A DNA stretch of 64,000 nt from Stromatinia cepivora (Eukaryota; Ascomycota; Leotiomycetes; Helotiales; Sclerotiniaceae): positions 434,001-498,000 of the forward strand of contig RCTD01000015.1 in assembly GCA_014898415.1 (NCBI GenBank). The letters are read 5' to 3'. How positions within the stretch are numbered: the stretch's first letter is position 1; every line of letters begins with the position of its first letter. The translations under genes were made by a program, and so were the position numbers. The notes beneath the pieces are model-generated. The model had not been told where the DNA came from. It worked only from the letters and a program-made list of their open reading frames with translations, and searched no databases. Positions 1 through 11,647 of the stretch are shown piece after piece.

Positions 1-1720
1 TTAGATTTGTTATTATAAGATTATGCCATTGTTTATATCAAAATTCGAATTCATTATTATTGATTTCGAATAATTTATTTATTATTCCTTTTATAATATT
101 AGAATTCTAAGATAAGTATTTTAAAAGAGTTATAGAAAGATAATCTTGTAAAACAAAATTGATATTAAAAGAAAAGGGTTGGGGGATATAAAAACCTTTT
201 TTATTAAGTTTGTTTAATTTAAAGAGAACAATTTGATTTTGAAGAAATCTCTGAAGGTTTTTGTAAGAATTATTATTCTTTATATTCTTTTTGTTCGAAG
301 TTATAATTAGGTAGGAGATCGGTATTAAAATCGATTTATAGGATTTAAAAGAATTGGTATATCTCAAAATAGCATTTGATTGAATTACAATTGTTCGGGA
401 TTTAGGTTTAGTTAAAATTCTTTAATGAAATTGATTCTTTTATTTAGCTTTTTGGAAAGCTTTTTTTTTTATTATTTAATTAAGATTATATTATAATTGA
501 TAAATGAAAGAATACTTTTTTAAGAATTCCTGAATTAAATTGTTATTGTTATTTAGTTTATGAAAAATAAGGATTTAATACTTTTTATAAGAACTTTTAA
601 TCGATTCTTTTGATTTAGAAAGATTGATTACAATAATTATTCTTTTTGAAATTTTTTTTTATTTGTTTTTGAAAATTAAATAGAAAAGGTTAAAGAAAGA
701 ATAATAAAGATTAAATTTTTTATTATAATTAAGAAAATGTAATACAGATAAAGATATTGATATAAAACGGAACTCTTTATTCTTCTAAATGTAAATAATG
801 GTATACTATAAAGTAGGATTGTATTTTAAAAGGAATTGAATGATCGAAAAGTAGCAATTTGAAAGTGGGTTTTTTTTAAAGATTTTGTAGAAATACTATT
901 TATAGGTAACAAGAATATTTTTATAAATATTTTATAAATCGAATTTATCTTTTTATTCGAAGATATATTAAAATGAAGGAATATATAAAATAAATTGGTT
1001 TTTAAAGGATTTTTTATTTAATAATCTTAATAAAAGAAGATTATTTTTGAAAATTTTATTAAAATTAAAGGAATAAAAGTTCCCCATTGAATTAAATCAA
1101 TTGGGGCTGAGGGTTTGCTTTGATTATTTCAGAGCTAAAGATTAATACAAATAGAATTAAGGGTAGAATATTCTTATCAATTTCATTTTGTTAATACATT
1201 TTCGATTTCTGATAATAATAATTAATCTATTTTATAATTCTTTAATCGAAATATACTTCGATTTTAGGTCGAAGAGTTTTGCCAGGATATACAAATAGTA
1301 TATATATAGAATATCTATAATGATTTGCTTTCCCAATAATATAATAACTTTTTATTTTATTTGGTTAATAATATATTTATTATTTATCAAAGAATATTAT
1401 TCTTTTTCAAATTAATAATCTAAATTGTAAAAGCAATTTTTCAGCTTCTATAAAGAATTTAAGATCATCTTAAAATTATCGGAGATTGAATCATTATCAT
1501 CTGAAACAAATTCAGTATTGTAATTAATTATATAATAACAAAGTACAAATCTATTTAGAATAGATGAATAAAAAAAAACTTTTTTTGAAAGATCAAAATG
1601 ATAACCTTTTTTTTCCACTTTATTAATATTTACAGTTGTAAACTCTGAAATTGATATAATTATTTGGGAATAAAGAAATCGGCATATATAAAAGGTATTT
1701 GGTATAACAATTATTTTCAA
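1..1720 (-). pseudogene. Element A1 second sense frame downstream of pol (ORF-Y), decayed, runs off the window
   Basis: Open stretches at 1,448-1,720 and 107-367 share one minus-strand frame and continue past the left edge. In A2 the equivalent frame runs from about 16,890 to about 14,460, roughly 800 codons. It begins head to head with ORF-X, about 100-130 bp away. Interrupting codons are mostly TGA or TAA/TAG at positions where Trp or Gln would fit. The family is unknown. Its place between integrase and the 3' LTR is where env-like genes of some gypsy elements sit, but no envelope features were recognised. Confidence 0.5.
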
Positions 1721-1846
1721 TCGTTTTTTAATATTAAGTTTCTTTTTATTATTATTATTATTAAAGGATATTAGGGCAGTTTTTGCAGTAATTATTATAT
1801 AAATAGGTTTATCCTTTTATTAAACTTTAAAGAAGTTTTTGTTTTC

Positions 1847-2899
1847 ATGATATTCTTTCAGAAATTCAAGATTATCGAAAATAAATCTATAAATTCTAAG
1901 GATAGGATTTTGTATAAGATTATAAGGAAAAGATATTCAATCTTTTTTATTCTTTGTATCAATTTTTGTAATGAATCTATATATAATATAGAAATCTATA
2001 AAGCTATATTTTTTGGTTTCCTTATCTTTCTTTTATATAAAATGTTCAATTATATATCCGTTCAGAAATTTTACAAGGATTTAAAGGTTAAAACGAAAAA
2101 TGCAATAAATTATATCCGTTTTTATTGAAATATTATTTAAACTTATATCTTTCGATTAAAAATAAACGAAAACTTTTCTTTAAACAATTGTTCAAATTCT
2201 TTCGAGATTTTTAAGACTTTCTTTGATTTTATTATAATATTATTTGACAAATTGAATTACATTATTGTTTTTAACAAAATAATCGATTTTGAAAAGATCA
2301 ATTGCTTTATAGAACTTTTGATTTTCGATTCGATTTTTTATTTCATTTATAAAATCTTCAATGAGATCAATAATATTTATAGAATAATTAAACTACTATT
2401 CAAGAATATTATATTTTTCTTTAATTTCAAGAATTTCAATAAATATAAATATTTCGATTTCATTGTTGAAGAAATGATTCTTATATTGAATAAGAAAAAG
2501 GATGTTATTATCAATAAAGCGAAAGATTATAATCTGATTAGATTCTTCTCCAAATATTATATCAAAACTTAAATAAAAGTTTGTATAAATAATAAAATAA
2601 ATATAAATAAAAAATTGATAATTTCAAATCAAATTATTAAAGAGAACAGATTTTAAAGAGAAAATATTGAATTATTCAAATATTGTTCAAGAATTGTTTA
2701 TAAATTGTTTAAAAGTGAAATCGATAATATAATAAGTTTTTTCAAAAAGGATTTAAATATCTTTCCCTTTTTAAGGATTATAAAACTTTCCTTATCAAAC
2801 TTTTTAATTAACGATTAAAAGTTTATAATAACAATTTCTCTTCGATTTGTTATATTTGCTCTTTTCTTTTTAATTCTATATTGTTTTATAATTGAATAA
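1847..2899 (+). pseudogene. Element A1 antisense frame (ORF-X), decayed, about 350 codons
   Basis: On the strand opposite to pol, two long open stretches (1,847-2,128 and 2,252-2,572) and a third ending at 2,899 all lie in one frame. The stops I read between the first two are of the kind RIP makes: TGA where TGG would fit, and TAA where CAA would fit. A2 has the same arrangement at 16,989-18,068. The end is strongly hydrophobic and could be a C-terminal membrane segment. The frame converges on the pol stop with about 45 bp between. I recognise no family. Confidence 0.5.
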
Positions 2900-3527
2900 A
2901 GAATAATCCTTAATTATTTGTTATCTTTTATTTAGAAGGTTATAGATACCTAGAAATTCGGTTTTTTTGATTTATCCATTTATACAAATTTTTAGAATTA
3001 TTATTTATAAAAAGATTTGAGTATAAAATATATTTTTTGAGATAAATGTTTATATAGATTCCATTAAACAGAATACCATTCATTTTTTCAAGGGTATATA
3101 TAGAAAGATCTTCTAATTTCTTTGTTATTTTGTAAGGTCTATACTATTTGAAAGCAAGTTTTGTGTTGCGAGATATATCGATTTTTGACCAGAGATTGTA
3201 ATATAGAACTATATCTCTAATTCGAATATTCTTATCCAGTATTTTGTGATCGAGATTATATCGAAGTTTATTATCTTTTCTATAATATTATTTACAAAGG
3301 ATTGTTTCTTTAATATCTTTATTTAATATTTTTAATTGTTATATTTTAATGATCAATAAATCTTCCCGGATTTGTATACTTTCTCAATTAAGGATCCTCC
3401 AAGTTGTATATATAATTTCAAAAGGTAATACAGTTTTCCGTTTGTAGATCAATTCAAATGATGTTTTGTTTATTGGTTTGTAAATTGAAATATAATCAGC
3501 GAATAGTACTGTTTCCAATTATTTAGA

Positions 3528-3794
3528 TCATCTATGCCTTTTTTGTAATAAATAGGAAAATGTTTCTGTAATAGGATGATAATCTTTTTTTATTATTTTA
3601 TTAATTTGTAGATGATAAACTAATATCTTGATTTTGTTGATTCTATATTTTTTGTAATAAACAAGTACAGTGTTTTTATTTTTAAATCCTTTATCTATAA
3701 TGATTTTTTCAAAAAAATTATAACGATAAATTATTTTATAAAGGAATTTGGCAACCACTTCCGAAGTAGTATTTTGTAAGGCTTTAGTTTCCAT
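3528..3794 (-). pseudogene. Element A1 integrase core fragment
   Basis: The frame resembles the retroviral integrase core (rve). It has an early A-x-x-F-L-Y segment, then I-I-D-K-G with the second catalytic aspartate in the place of the usual I-x-D-G/N-G, and then a Y-H-L-Q-I-N-K-I segment matching the family's Y-H-P-Q-(A/S)-N-G-x-(I/V)-E, in which the catalytic glutamate region is altered. A2 carries the equivalent at about 18,700-18,975, followed by 18,457-18,687. The end of pol falls at about 2,945 here and 18,109 in A2. Confidence 0.75.
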
Positions 3795-5099
3795 CTAATC
3801 ATTCAAATCTTCTCATAAAATAATAAGATATTTGAATTTATAATTGTTAGGTATTTTTGTAATATTCATATCAATTTTACACCAAATACTTAAAGTTCAA
3901 ATAATAATCATTGATTTACTTATTTGTTTAAACAATCTGAATTAGTAAACGGAATAAAAAATCATTCAATTTTTCATATCCTTGTATATCCCATTCTATC
4001 AATAATAATTGTACATTTTAATATACAATGATTTTAAATCTTTATAATCAAATTCTTTATATACTCAAACTATAATTTTTGCTTTTTCGATTAAATTGTC
4101 GTTTGCTATTATAAAGGCGGAAGGTAATCTGTTTCCCCGGATTCTAAATAAACAGCGATTCTTTATATAGAAATTGAAAGCTTCTTTTTTGAAAATTTGT
4201 CAATCCTTTATTGGTATATTTTTAGGTCTCCATAATATAATAATATATTAAGCGATCATTTGTATCCTTTTATTTCCGTTTTCCAAAATTTAAGATAGTT
4301 TTAAAATTTTGAAGTTATTTATATTCACTATCAAATCTATCTATAACGAATTTAGGTTTGCGATGATCGAATCATTAATATCTTCTTCATATTCCTCATT
4401 AATATCGTTTGAGGTAATTTACGATTGTTGTGATAGGGTATCTACAGTAATGTTTTTGTTTCCAGGAATATATCTAATGTTAAAATCGAAGAGCCTGATT
4501 CAAATAATCTATTTTATAATCAAAATATCAGGTAGATCTGTAGCTGTTTTATTTAGTTGAATTATAAGTATATTCGCATTAGTTTCTAAAAGGAAATGAA
4601 TATTATAAAGGTCTTTTTTATATTTTTATAAAGTTTTGAATACTCCCCTGTATTCTTTTTTAATAATATTATAATTCTGTTTAATATAATTCTATATACC
4701 ATTTTTATATTTAATAATAATACAAAATTTATCATTATATATTTGATCTAAAATAGTTTTTTATTCTATTAAATTAGTATTAATAACGAGCACGATGGTT
4801 TTGGCTTTAGATAAATAAATTAATAGAAAAAGGATTGGGGCCGAAATTAATTTATTTTTCAGCAAAATTATTGTAGTATTATAATTAATAGTTCAAATGA
4901 ATTTTATATTTTTTTTTAATAATGTATAAAAAGGCTTTATAATAATGATAAAATTCTTTATTCAAAATCGATAAAAGATATATACTCTAAAAAATATTCT
5001 AACTTTATGGTTGTTCGAATAAAATAGCCATTCAAATATCTTGATGATTTTGATAGTATCAGAATTTCTTCCTTTAGAATTGATATAATAGTTTACAAT

Positions 5100-5387
5100 T
5101 CGGATTTTATTATAATATTATTTGGATTTAATATCGATAATGTATTCTGTATATTCAATATGTTCTATTATAGCATCCAGGTTTTTTAGGTGTTCGATAA
5201 CGAACTTTCTTAATTTAGATTCAACTTCAGTTTTATTATATCGAATTCTAGGATCCTTAACTTTAATATCATTCAAGTAAGGTATGGCAATGTTAGGTAT
5301 AATATCCCACAATATCTTTGATACAATCCTTGCAAATTGAATGATCAAATTAATAATCTTTTGTGGTAGAATAATAAACTTTATCAA
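5100..5387 (-). pseudogene. Element A1 reverse transcriptase fragment (YLND in place of YLDD)
   Basis: This frame carries the Q-F-A-R-I segment that follows the palm-domain GATNS motif of many fungal gypsy reverse transcriptases, then the I-P-Y-L-N-D active-site box. The first catalytic aspartate of YLDD has become asparagine through G-to-A. The homologous segment of A2 still reads YLDD (minus strand, about 20,449-20,438). The copy is therefore catalytically dead even apart from its stop codons. Confidence 0.8.
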
Positions 5388-5808
5388 ACTAAAAGGAGTT
5401 ATGATAATAATGATATTTTTATTCTTCTTATCTAAAAATATTTAATTATATTCAGAGAAAAAATCAATCAAGAATGTTAATGAGTATTCAACCATTTATT
5501 CAATAAATTCCTTTAAGTTTGGAGGTATATTTATATCTTGTAGGGTTATAGTATTTGCTTTTATTATTACGATAATGATACAATATTTGCCAACTTTGTT
5601 TTTTTTAATTAAATATTAAGGATTTCGGTATAATCCTTTTCTTTCTTTTAATATACTTTATTTGATATAATCTCTTATTATTTCGATAGTTATTAATAAA
5701 AAAGCTTTAGAGAATATAAAATCAAAAGTTTGCTAGATTTTATATGGTATTGTCTTAATAATCTATAGCGGGGCAATTGAAGGTTTGATATTGCCGGCTT
5801 CCATTCAA

Positions 5809-6354
5809 TCAAAAGCTAATACTACTTTTTGATTTTACGATAATGCAAAGAAAAGTTCCTTTTTTATACTTCCAAAGTATATTTTCGATGTCTAACAATA
5901 CTAAACGTTTTTGTATTAATCGGAAATCTTTAAATCTAATATCAAAGTGCAGTATTAAATACTTCGAAAAAGGATTTGATGGTTGATATTTAAGATATTT
6001 TGTATATTCCAATTCTAACCAATTAGGATTATCTCCTAGGATTTCTTTATCAATATATTCTATTTTGTTCGAAGGTTTTATTTTATCCTCCTTTTTTTTA
6101 TATACATTATTGATCGGGATAAGAATTTCGGATTTGATATCGATTAGTTTCTTCCAGGTATCGTTTTCTACCCTAAATTCTTCCAAATCGAGGTGAATAT
6201 TATTAATAATAAAGTATTCCTGAAATCCTTTTAATTCCAAATCCTCAATATTATTAAATATATCTTCGATATCAAAATCAAAACCAATTTGAATGATATT
6301 CATATTGAACTTTATAGAATTTAAGATTGTTTTAAAATTTGGGATATCAATCAA
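5809..6354 (-). pseudogene. Element A1 Pol linker between protease and reverse transcriptase
   Basis: An open frame of about 180 residues lies between the protease remnant and the reverse transcriptase. It is the longest uninterrupted frame in A1. I recognise no domain in it; by position it is Pol sequence leading into the palm domain. The A2 counterpart (about 20,800-21,480) is more broken. Confidence 0.5.
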
Positions 6355-6566
6355 AAGTTCAAGGAAATGGTTTTTAATGAATTCTTCAAATTTCTTTTTA
6401 TTCTTAATGGTATCTAGGATTTTTGGGAGATTACCGATACAATCCTTAAGATTTGTATTGTTTATTCTTTTCCTGATTTTTCAAGATCAGTTTTCATAAT
6501 ATTTGCTTTACATTTTGGTTTAATCGCTTAACAATCGGTTCTATTAATATTATTATTATTAATAAT

Positions 6567-6875
6567 CTATATAACCTGTTTATCTCCTTTATATTCAAAA
6601 TCGATTTTTTCTGTAAACAGGTATGGTATCCTTAGCAATAATAGGTTTTTGGTGTTATTCAAGATAAAGATATCGATGATATTCTTAATTCCTTCAAAAT
6701 TGATTTCTATATCTTCAATCAATCTATACAAGGTAATAATATTTCTATTAGGGATAATCATTATCGCTTTATATTCGTATATTATAAATCCCAATTCTCT
6801 TACAACTTTTAGGTTTATTATATTAATTATCGATTCTGAATCGATAATACCGTTAATCTTGATATTTTTATCCAT
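6567..6875 (-). pseudogene. Element A1 retroviral-type aspartic protease remnant
   Basis: About 100 residues resemble the aspartic protease of gypsy Pol polyproteins. There is an active-site-like I-D-S-x-S segment near residue 11, where the glycine of the usual DSG/DTG is lost (read as glutamate), and a closing hydrophobic L-L-L-R-I-P segment in the position of the family's LLG(M/I)P. The A2 counterpart is 21,744-21,989. It lies upstream of reverse transcriptase in the element's orientation, as expected. The lost glycine is a G-to-A change, consistent with RIP. Confidence 0.65.
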
Positions 6876-6999
6876 AAGGGTTATAATGATAATAAATATA
6901 TTATATATTTCTTTTGATTAATAATTAGAGGAGGTGTTTAAATAATTAATAACTATTAAAGCTGTTGTAGCTTTTTCGGCAGAAATTTCTGAATTTCTG

Positions 7000-9117
7000 A
7001 AAAGCTTTTTTTGTTTTTCGATATCTGTAATTAATACTTTTTTGAAAATTTGTTTAAGAAGATTTGGTATATATATGAAAACAATCCCAATTGTTATTAG
7101 GATTTTGATTCTGCAAATCTATTTCAAGATTTCTATCAGGGATTTTATAGTATAAATAATGATTAATATTTGTTTCTTTATTTTTGAAGATCTAGTACGA
7201 GAATTGAATGTTCTATTCTTTTACATTATACCATTCTTATTGGGTTCAGGAAGGCCCTCCCCTCCCTGAGATTCTTTTGCTTCGTTTTTTTCGCTTTTAT
7301 CAATATTTATGGTTTCATTTTTATTAAAGAATTCTTTCTTTAGCCTCTCCCTTTCAATTTAATCCATTGTTTTGAGTAATATCTTTCAAAAAATGTTTAA
7401 CAATTTTTAGAGTTTATCAATTCCATTTTATTCTATCGATTTGGATTTTTTAGATGGTCGGCTTTGTAGCCTTAAAGTTTCTTTAGATTGGGTAACTGTA
7501 TTGATATTGATAATTTCTTTTTTTCAATGGTTGATATTATTTATAAATGTACCCTTTATGATTTCAATATTAAAGATTCCGAGATTCGGCGAACTATTTT
7601 CAGTATTGGATTTCTCTAATTATTTCTCTTATTAGTTAAGCCTATAAGTTTTTGTGTGTATTTCAATTTGATGGTTTTCTAGGGAATCCTTTTACCTGAA
7701 AATTAGAGAAGGGTTGGGATATCCTTTAGGATCAAATATAAAGATTCTGTATTTGTTATAATGATATAATCCAGCATTAATATTATCGATCTTTTTAGAA
7801 CAATTTTGTTTTATAATATAACCATTATTATGAAGAAATCTTTTAAAATAATAGTAATAGAGATAATCCTTTTTATAAGTTTTATTTATATCAAGAAGAA
7901 TTCCTTTTTATTTATTCTGAATGGGATAATCATTGTATCTCATATTACTTCCTCGATAAATAGTTTGATATTATAATAATGAAAAGGATAATTTCGAATC
8001 CCTTGTACTTTTGATTTTCGTCTTTAAATAATTTATACTGAGTTTATCCAAGAGATCAATAATTTCATTTATAATATTCTTTATCTCCTGTTCTTGAGAA
8101 TAAGATTTTGTATTGGCATTGGAGATAAATAGGGTTTTCATATATTTATATACGATCTGGGAAATAGTAGTCTAATAAGATTTAAGTTTTTTATAAATTC
8201 GGGCGATAGAATCTTCAGAAAAGTATTATTTGTAAACTTCGTTCATTATTCTCTTGAAGTTTATAGAAGCAGGATTATCGAAATCAATTTTAAATTGTTT
8301 AATAATCTTCTTTTCCATTTGAATATATAGGTTATATAGGAATATCCTTTTAGCTTCGAATTCGATGATTATATGATTATCAATAAATTAAATAACTGAA
8401 AATACGAATTTGGCAATATAATCCTTTATTATTGTTGGATTTGTATTATAATCTTTTTTATTCTTGTTATATTGATTATTAATAAATTGATTAAAAAAGT
8501 TTCGGGTATCTGTTATTTGTTGGATATCATAATTGCAAAAGTATTGGAATAATGTTGATTTTAATCCTTTTTTTTAATTGTATTTAATAGGGTTGTATTC
8601 CGGTATAAATTTGATTTGGATAGTAGTGGTATGGTTGTAGTACCAAGGAAATCGAATTCGTATTTTTTTATTGGATATATCATAATCAATTTGTAAGGCA
8701 TCTCAAATTGTAAGGAAGTCAGATATATCGATCCCGTTGAAAATGGGGGTAGTGATATTTCTAGTGTGTAGTATAATAGGGAATATATGTATATAATTCT
8801 TAGTGCGAATAGCAAATAGAATTTTTGATAGGTTTTATTGTTATTGATTTACTTCTTTTTCTTTTTTGGTTTTTTTTGTTTTTTTTTTTTTTTTAGTAGG
8901 ATTTTTGTTACTATTAATAGAGAATTCTTCGATGGATTTAAAAGGATCGATAATTGGAGTAATAATATTATCCTTTGATTTTTAAAGAACATTTTGTAAA
9001 AGATTCAATTTTGTAGATAGATCAAAATTATCCATTATATTATTATGATTTGGTTGAAAAGTATTTGATTTGTTAGAGTTTGATTTAATATTTGGTTTTC
9101 GATAGTTTTTAGTATTT
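7000..9117 (-). pseudogene. Element A1 gag region, decayed
   Basis: This is the A1 counterpart of the gag-like frame that starts near 24,287 in A2. It includes a lysine-rich stretch read from about 8,840-8,900 on the minus strand and many in-frame stops. No zinc knuckle could be recognised. The boundaries are approximate and taken from alignment with A2. Confidence 0.5.
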
Positions 9118-9807
9118 ATAATTTTTTTTTGATAAATTTTCAAAAGAAAAAAAAAAGTATATATAATTCTTTCTAAAGTTTTCTTTTTTCCAAAGGAATA
9201 TATAAATCTTAAATCCTTTAACTAAAAGTTTTTTAAAATATATCTTAAATTTTTGATTATCGATATTAAAAATGGTAATTTAGTATATTATACTTAATCC
9301 TTTTTATTATTCTAATATATATTTAAATATTCAAATAATTTTAAAGATATATAAGATATTCAAGGTCCTTCAATATGATTGATCGTATTCAATTAAGGTT
9401 GTCCTCGGGATTGGAGTTTTCTTGTTTACAAAGATAAATGATTTGTTTATAAATGGGGATTTTATTGTATTTGAAGTTCTAATATATTCTTAGCGTTATT
9501 AGTTGTATTCCTGAGTAGAACTTTTGTCGATATATTCCTTTCAAAATGAAGAGTAGAATAATAATTCTGCTGAAAAATGATTTGTCTTCGATATAATGGA
9601 TGAATATGAATAAAGGAGTTTCGATGATCAAAACTTCTTTATTCAAAGTTTGATAATCCTATATTTTTGAAAGGGTTATCCTTTTAGAATCAATTCTATC
9701 CCTTTATTTATAAATTATTAATTCTATTTTCTTTTCAATTATGATTTCTTTGTAGATATATTTATATAATGTAAATTATACAGTTTGAATTTGGTATAGG
9801 TTATTAT

Positions 9808-10098
9808 TATGAAAGAGGTAGGTCGAGATATATACGTTCTGATAATATACTACAAGGGGAAATAGGAATTGGAATTGATTAGATTATATTGTAAAGATTT
9901 CAAATCGTAAAATTAATAGGTTTAGATAATGGTTTGGGTTATATATAAATGAAATACAAAAAGATTAATAGAAAACGATTGATTTTTTTCAAGGAAAGGG
10001 GAGTAGAGCCCTCTTTTATATTTAACTACAAAGAGTCATGTGATCATATGACTACGAACTAGCTACGTGTTAGGCCTTGATATCCCAACTTTCTCACA
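9808..10098 (-). repeat. Element A1 5' LTR (291 bp)
   Basis: This segment matches 14,051-14,341 and 24,976-25,266 along its length. On the minus strand the LTR begins TGTGAGAAAG; its other end is TATGAAAG on plus, where the A2 copy has TGTGAAAG. The second-base change is a RIP-type transition. Confidence 0.92.
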
Positions 10099-10242
10099 GT
10101 ATAAACAAAAAAAGATTTATTATATACCCAAACCAAAATATCGAAATCCATGAATATTTATCAATATAAAATCGATTTCGATATTGGAGATTATATATAA
10201 TTCAATATAAAGGATTATTCTATTCAAAGATTATTCAAAAAA

Positions 10243-10640
10243 TTGGATTTTCCGATTCAAAAAAGATTCAAGATTATTGATCGATCTAAAAGCTCTTTTA
10301 AATTCGAATTCCTAATTACAATGAAAATTCATTCTATTTTCCTTTCAAATCGATTATATAAAATATATAATAATCCTTTTCCTAATCAAATATTTGAACT
10401 ATCTCCATTTATTAATATAATTAATAATTCAAAATAGAAAATAAAAAAGATCCTAATAATAAAAAAAGTACAAAAAACTCTATTATACAGATTTTCATGG
10501 TTTAATAACGATACCGATCTTATTTAATATCCTACTTCCAACTTTAAAACATCATTGTATCTCCTATATAATTTTCATTTGGCCAATCCAATATTACTTG
10601 ATCCTCCTAATCAATCAATTGATTGAATAAGGCTTTATAA
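10243..10640 (+). pseudogene. Element B1 integrase C-terminus plus chromodomain-like end of Pol, decayed
   Basis: The first 64 codons (10,243-10,437) carry a K-I-H-x-x-F segment like the K-I-H-P-V-F-H-V-S of gypsy integrase C-termini, followed by a proline-containing N-P-F-P-N-Q-I-F-E linker. Past the stop at 10,435-10,437 the same frame continues with a K-K-I-L-I-I-K-K segment, where E-K-I-L-x-x-R-K would be expected, then a tyrosine/tryptophan-containing strand and an F-H-L-A-N-P segment. That order matches the chromodomain tail of fungal chromoviruses. Stops are TAG/TAA at positions where Trp or Gln would fit. Confidence 0.65.
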
Positions 10641-11363
10641 AAAAGAAAAGAATAATTATAATCATATAAATAACAATTCATTTATAAAACTAAAGGAAAG
10701 AAAAGTATTCTTCAACTCAATAGATTAGATATTATGATTTTATAATGATATATATATATATAATCATAAAAATATTGAAAACCTATACAAATTCGAAGGA
10801 ATTTAATTATATATATATATGATCTGAACTCTATATAATAGATAAACTACCATTATTAAGATAATACAAAAACAATATATTTCAAAAAATTTATATCTAT
10901 AATTATTTCAAAAATCATATAAAAGGAAAACTTGAATATAATAAAAACGAAATATAACATTACCTCTATCGATTTTATTTAATCTAATTGAATTGATCAA
11001 TTAATTAATCAATTTGATCGATTTCGGAATTGATTATATTAATTACTCATTATTATTATATTATAATTCAATTCTCTCCCTTTTTCTATTGAAACTTTTT
11101 CTTTCCAAAAGATTCTCCAAATCAAGGAAAATATAAATCAATATTAATTTAATCAATTGATAAATGATTTGATCAATTTGATCAATTAATTCATTATATT
11201 AATCAATTTGATTAATTTCTATTAAATTGATCAAATCAATCAAAATAACCAATCTAATTGATTTGGGGTTTATAAATCTTTACAAAACCTGATTTCCGAT
11301 GAAATAGCAATGAAACAAAATAATAAAACATTCGAAGGTAAGTTTTTTCGAAGAGGGGGGTAA

Positions 11364-11647
11364 TATTATAAATCGTGAATTATAGGGGGCTAATTATATA
11401 ATATCCTTTATCTTCTATATCAATTAATAAATTGATTGTCCGTATATATATATTACGAATCATACAATTTAGTATAATAAAATCATGACTTTAATAATAT
11501 ATACACACAGCCCCGCAACTCACGAATAGATATTTATATATATATATATTTAGTTACTCTTTACAAATCATAATTCTTCAATTGTAGATTCTAAGGAACA
11601 TAATTGACCCTGTTTATTCAGCTCTACTACGGCTCTTGTGCGTCACA
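11364..11647 (+). repeat. Element B1 3' LTR (284 bp)
   Basis: This is inverted relative to 13,217-13,498 and 32,878-33,159 and matches both throughout. It begins TATTATAAATCG where the 33,159 copy reads TGTCACGAATCG, ends GTGCGTCACA, and is preceded by a purine tract typical of the 3' LTR junction. Confidence 0.88.

Larger units (their letters stand above)
1..10098 (-). mobile_element. Ty3/gypsy LTR retrotransposon, element A copy 1 (A1), left end outside window, RIP-decayed
   Basis: This region is colinear with 15,170-25,266, the second copy of the same element; position 12 aligns with 15,181 and 9,808 with 24,976. The element reads on the minus strand, so its 5' LTR is at the right (9,808-10,098). 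About 1.1 kb, including the 3' LTR, lies beyond the left edge of the window. In minus-strand order it holds a gag region, an aspartic protease remnant, reverse transcriptase, integrase, and then two additional frames not typical of gypsy elements. Almost all differences from A2 are transitions and the frames are full of TAA, TAG and TGA, so no protein can be made. It interrupts element B1, whose 3' part resumes at 10,099. Confidence 0.9.
10099..11647 (+). mobile_element. Chromodomain gypsy element B copy 1 (B1), 3' portion, plus strand
   Basis: From 10,099 to 11,647 the sequence is the reverse complement of 13,217-14,050 joined to 25,267 through about 26,010, the 3' part of element B2. It holds the integrase C-terminus, a chromodomain-like end of pol, an AT-rich 3' untranslated region full of GATCAATT-type motifs, a purine tract (AAGAGGGGGGTAA) and the 3' LTR. 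Its 5' part is cut off by element A1 at 10,098 and must lie left of the window. It preserves the uninterrupted version of the site where A2 inserted into B2 (around 10,820-10,850). Confidence 0.85.
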
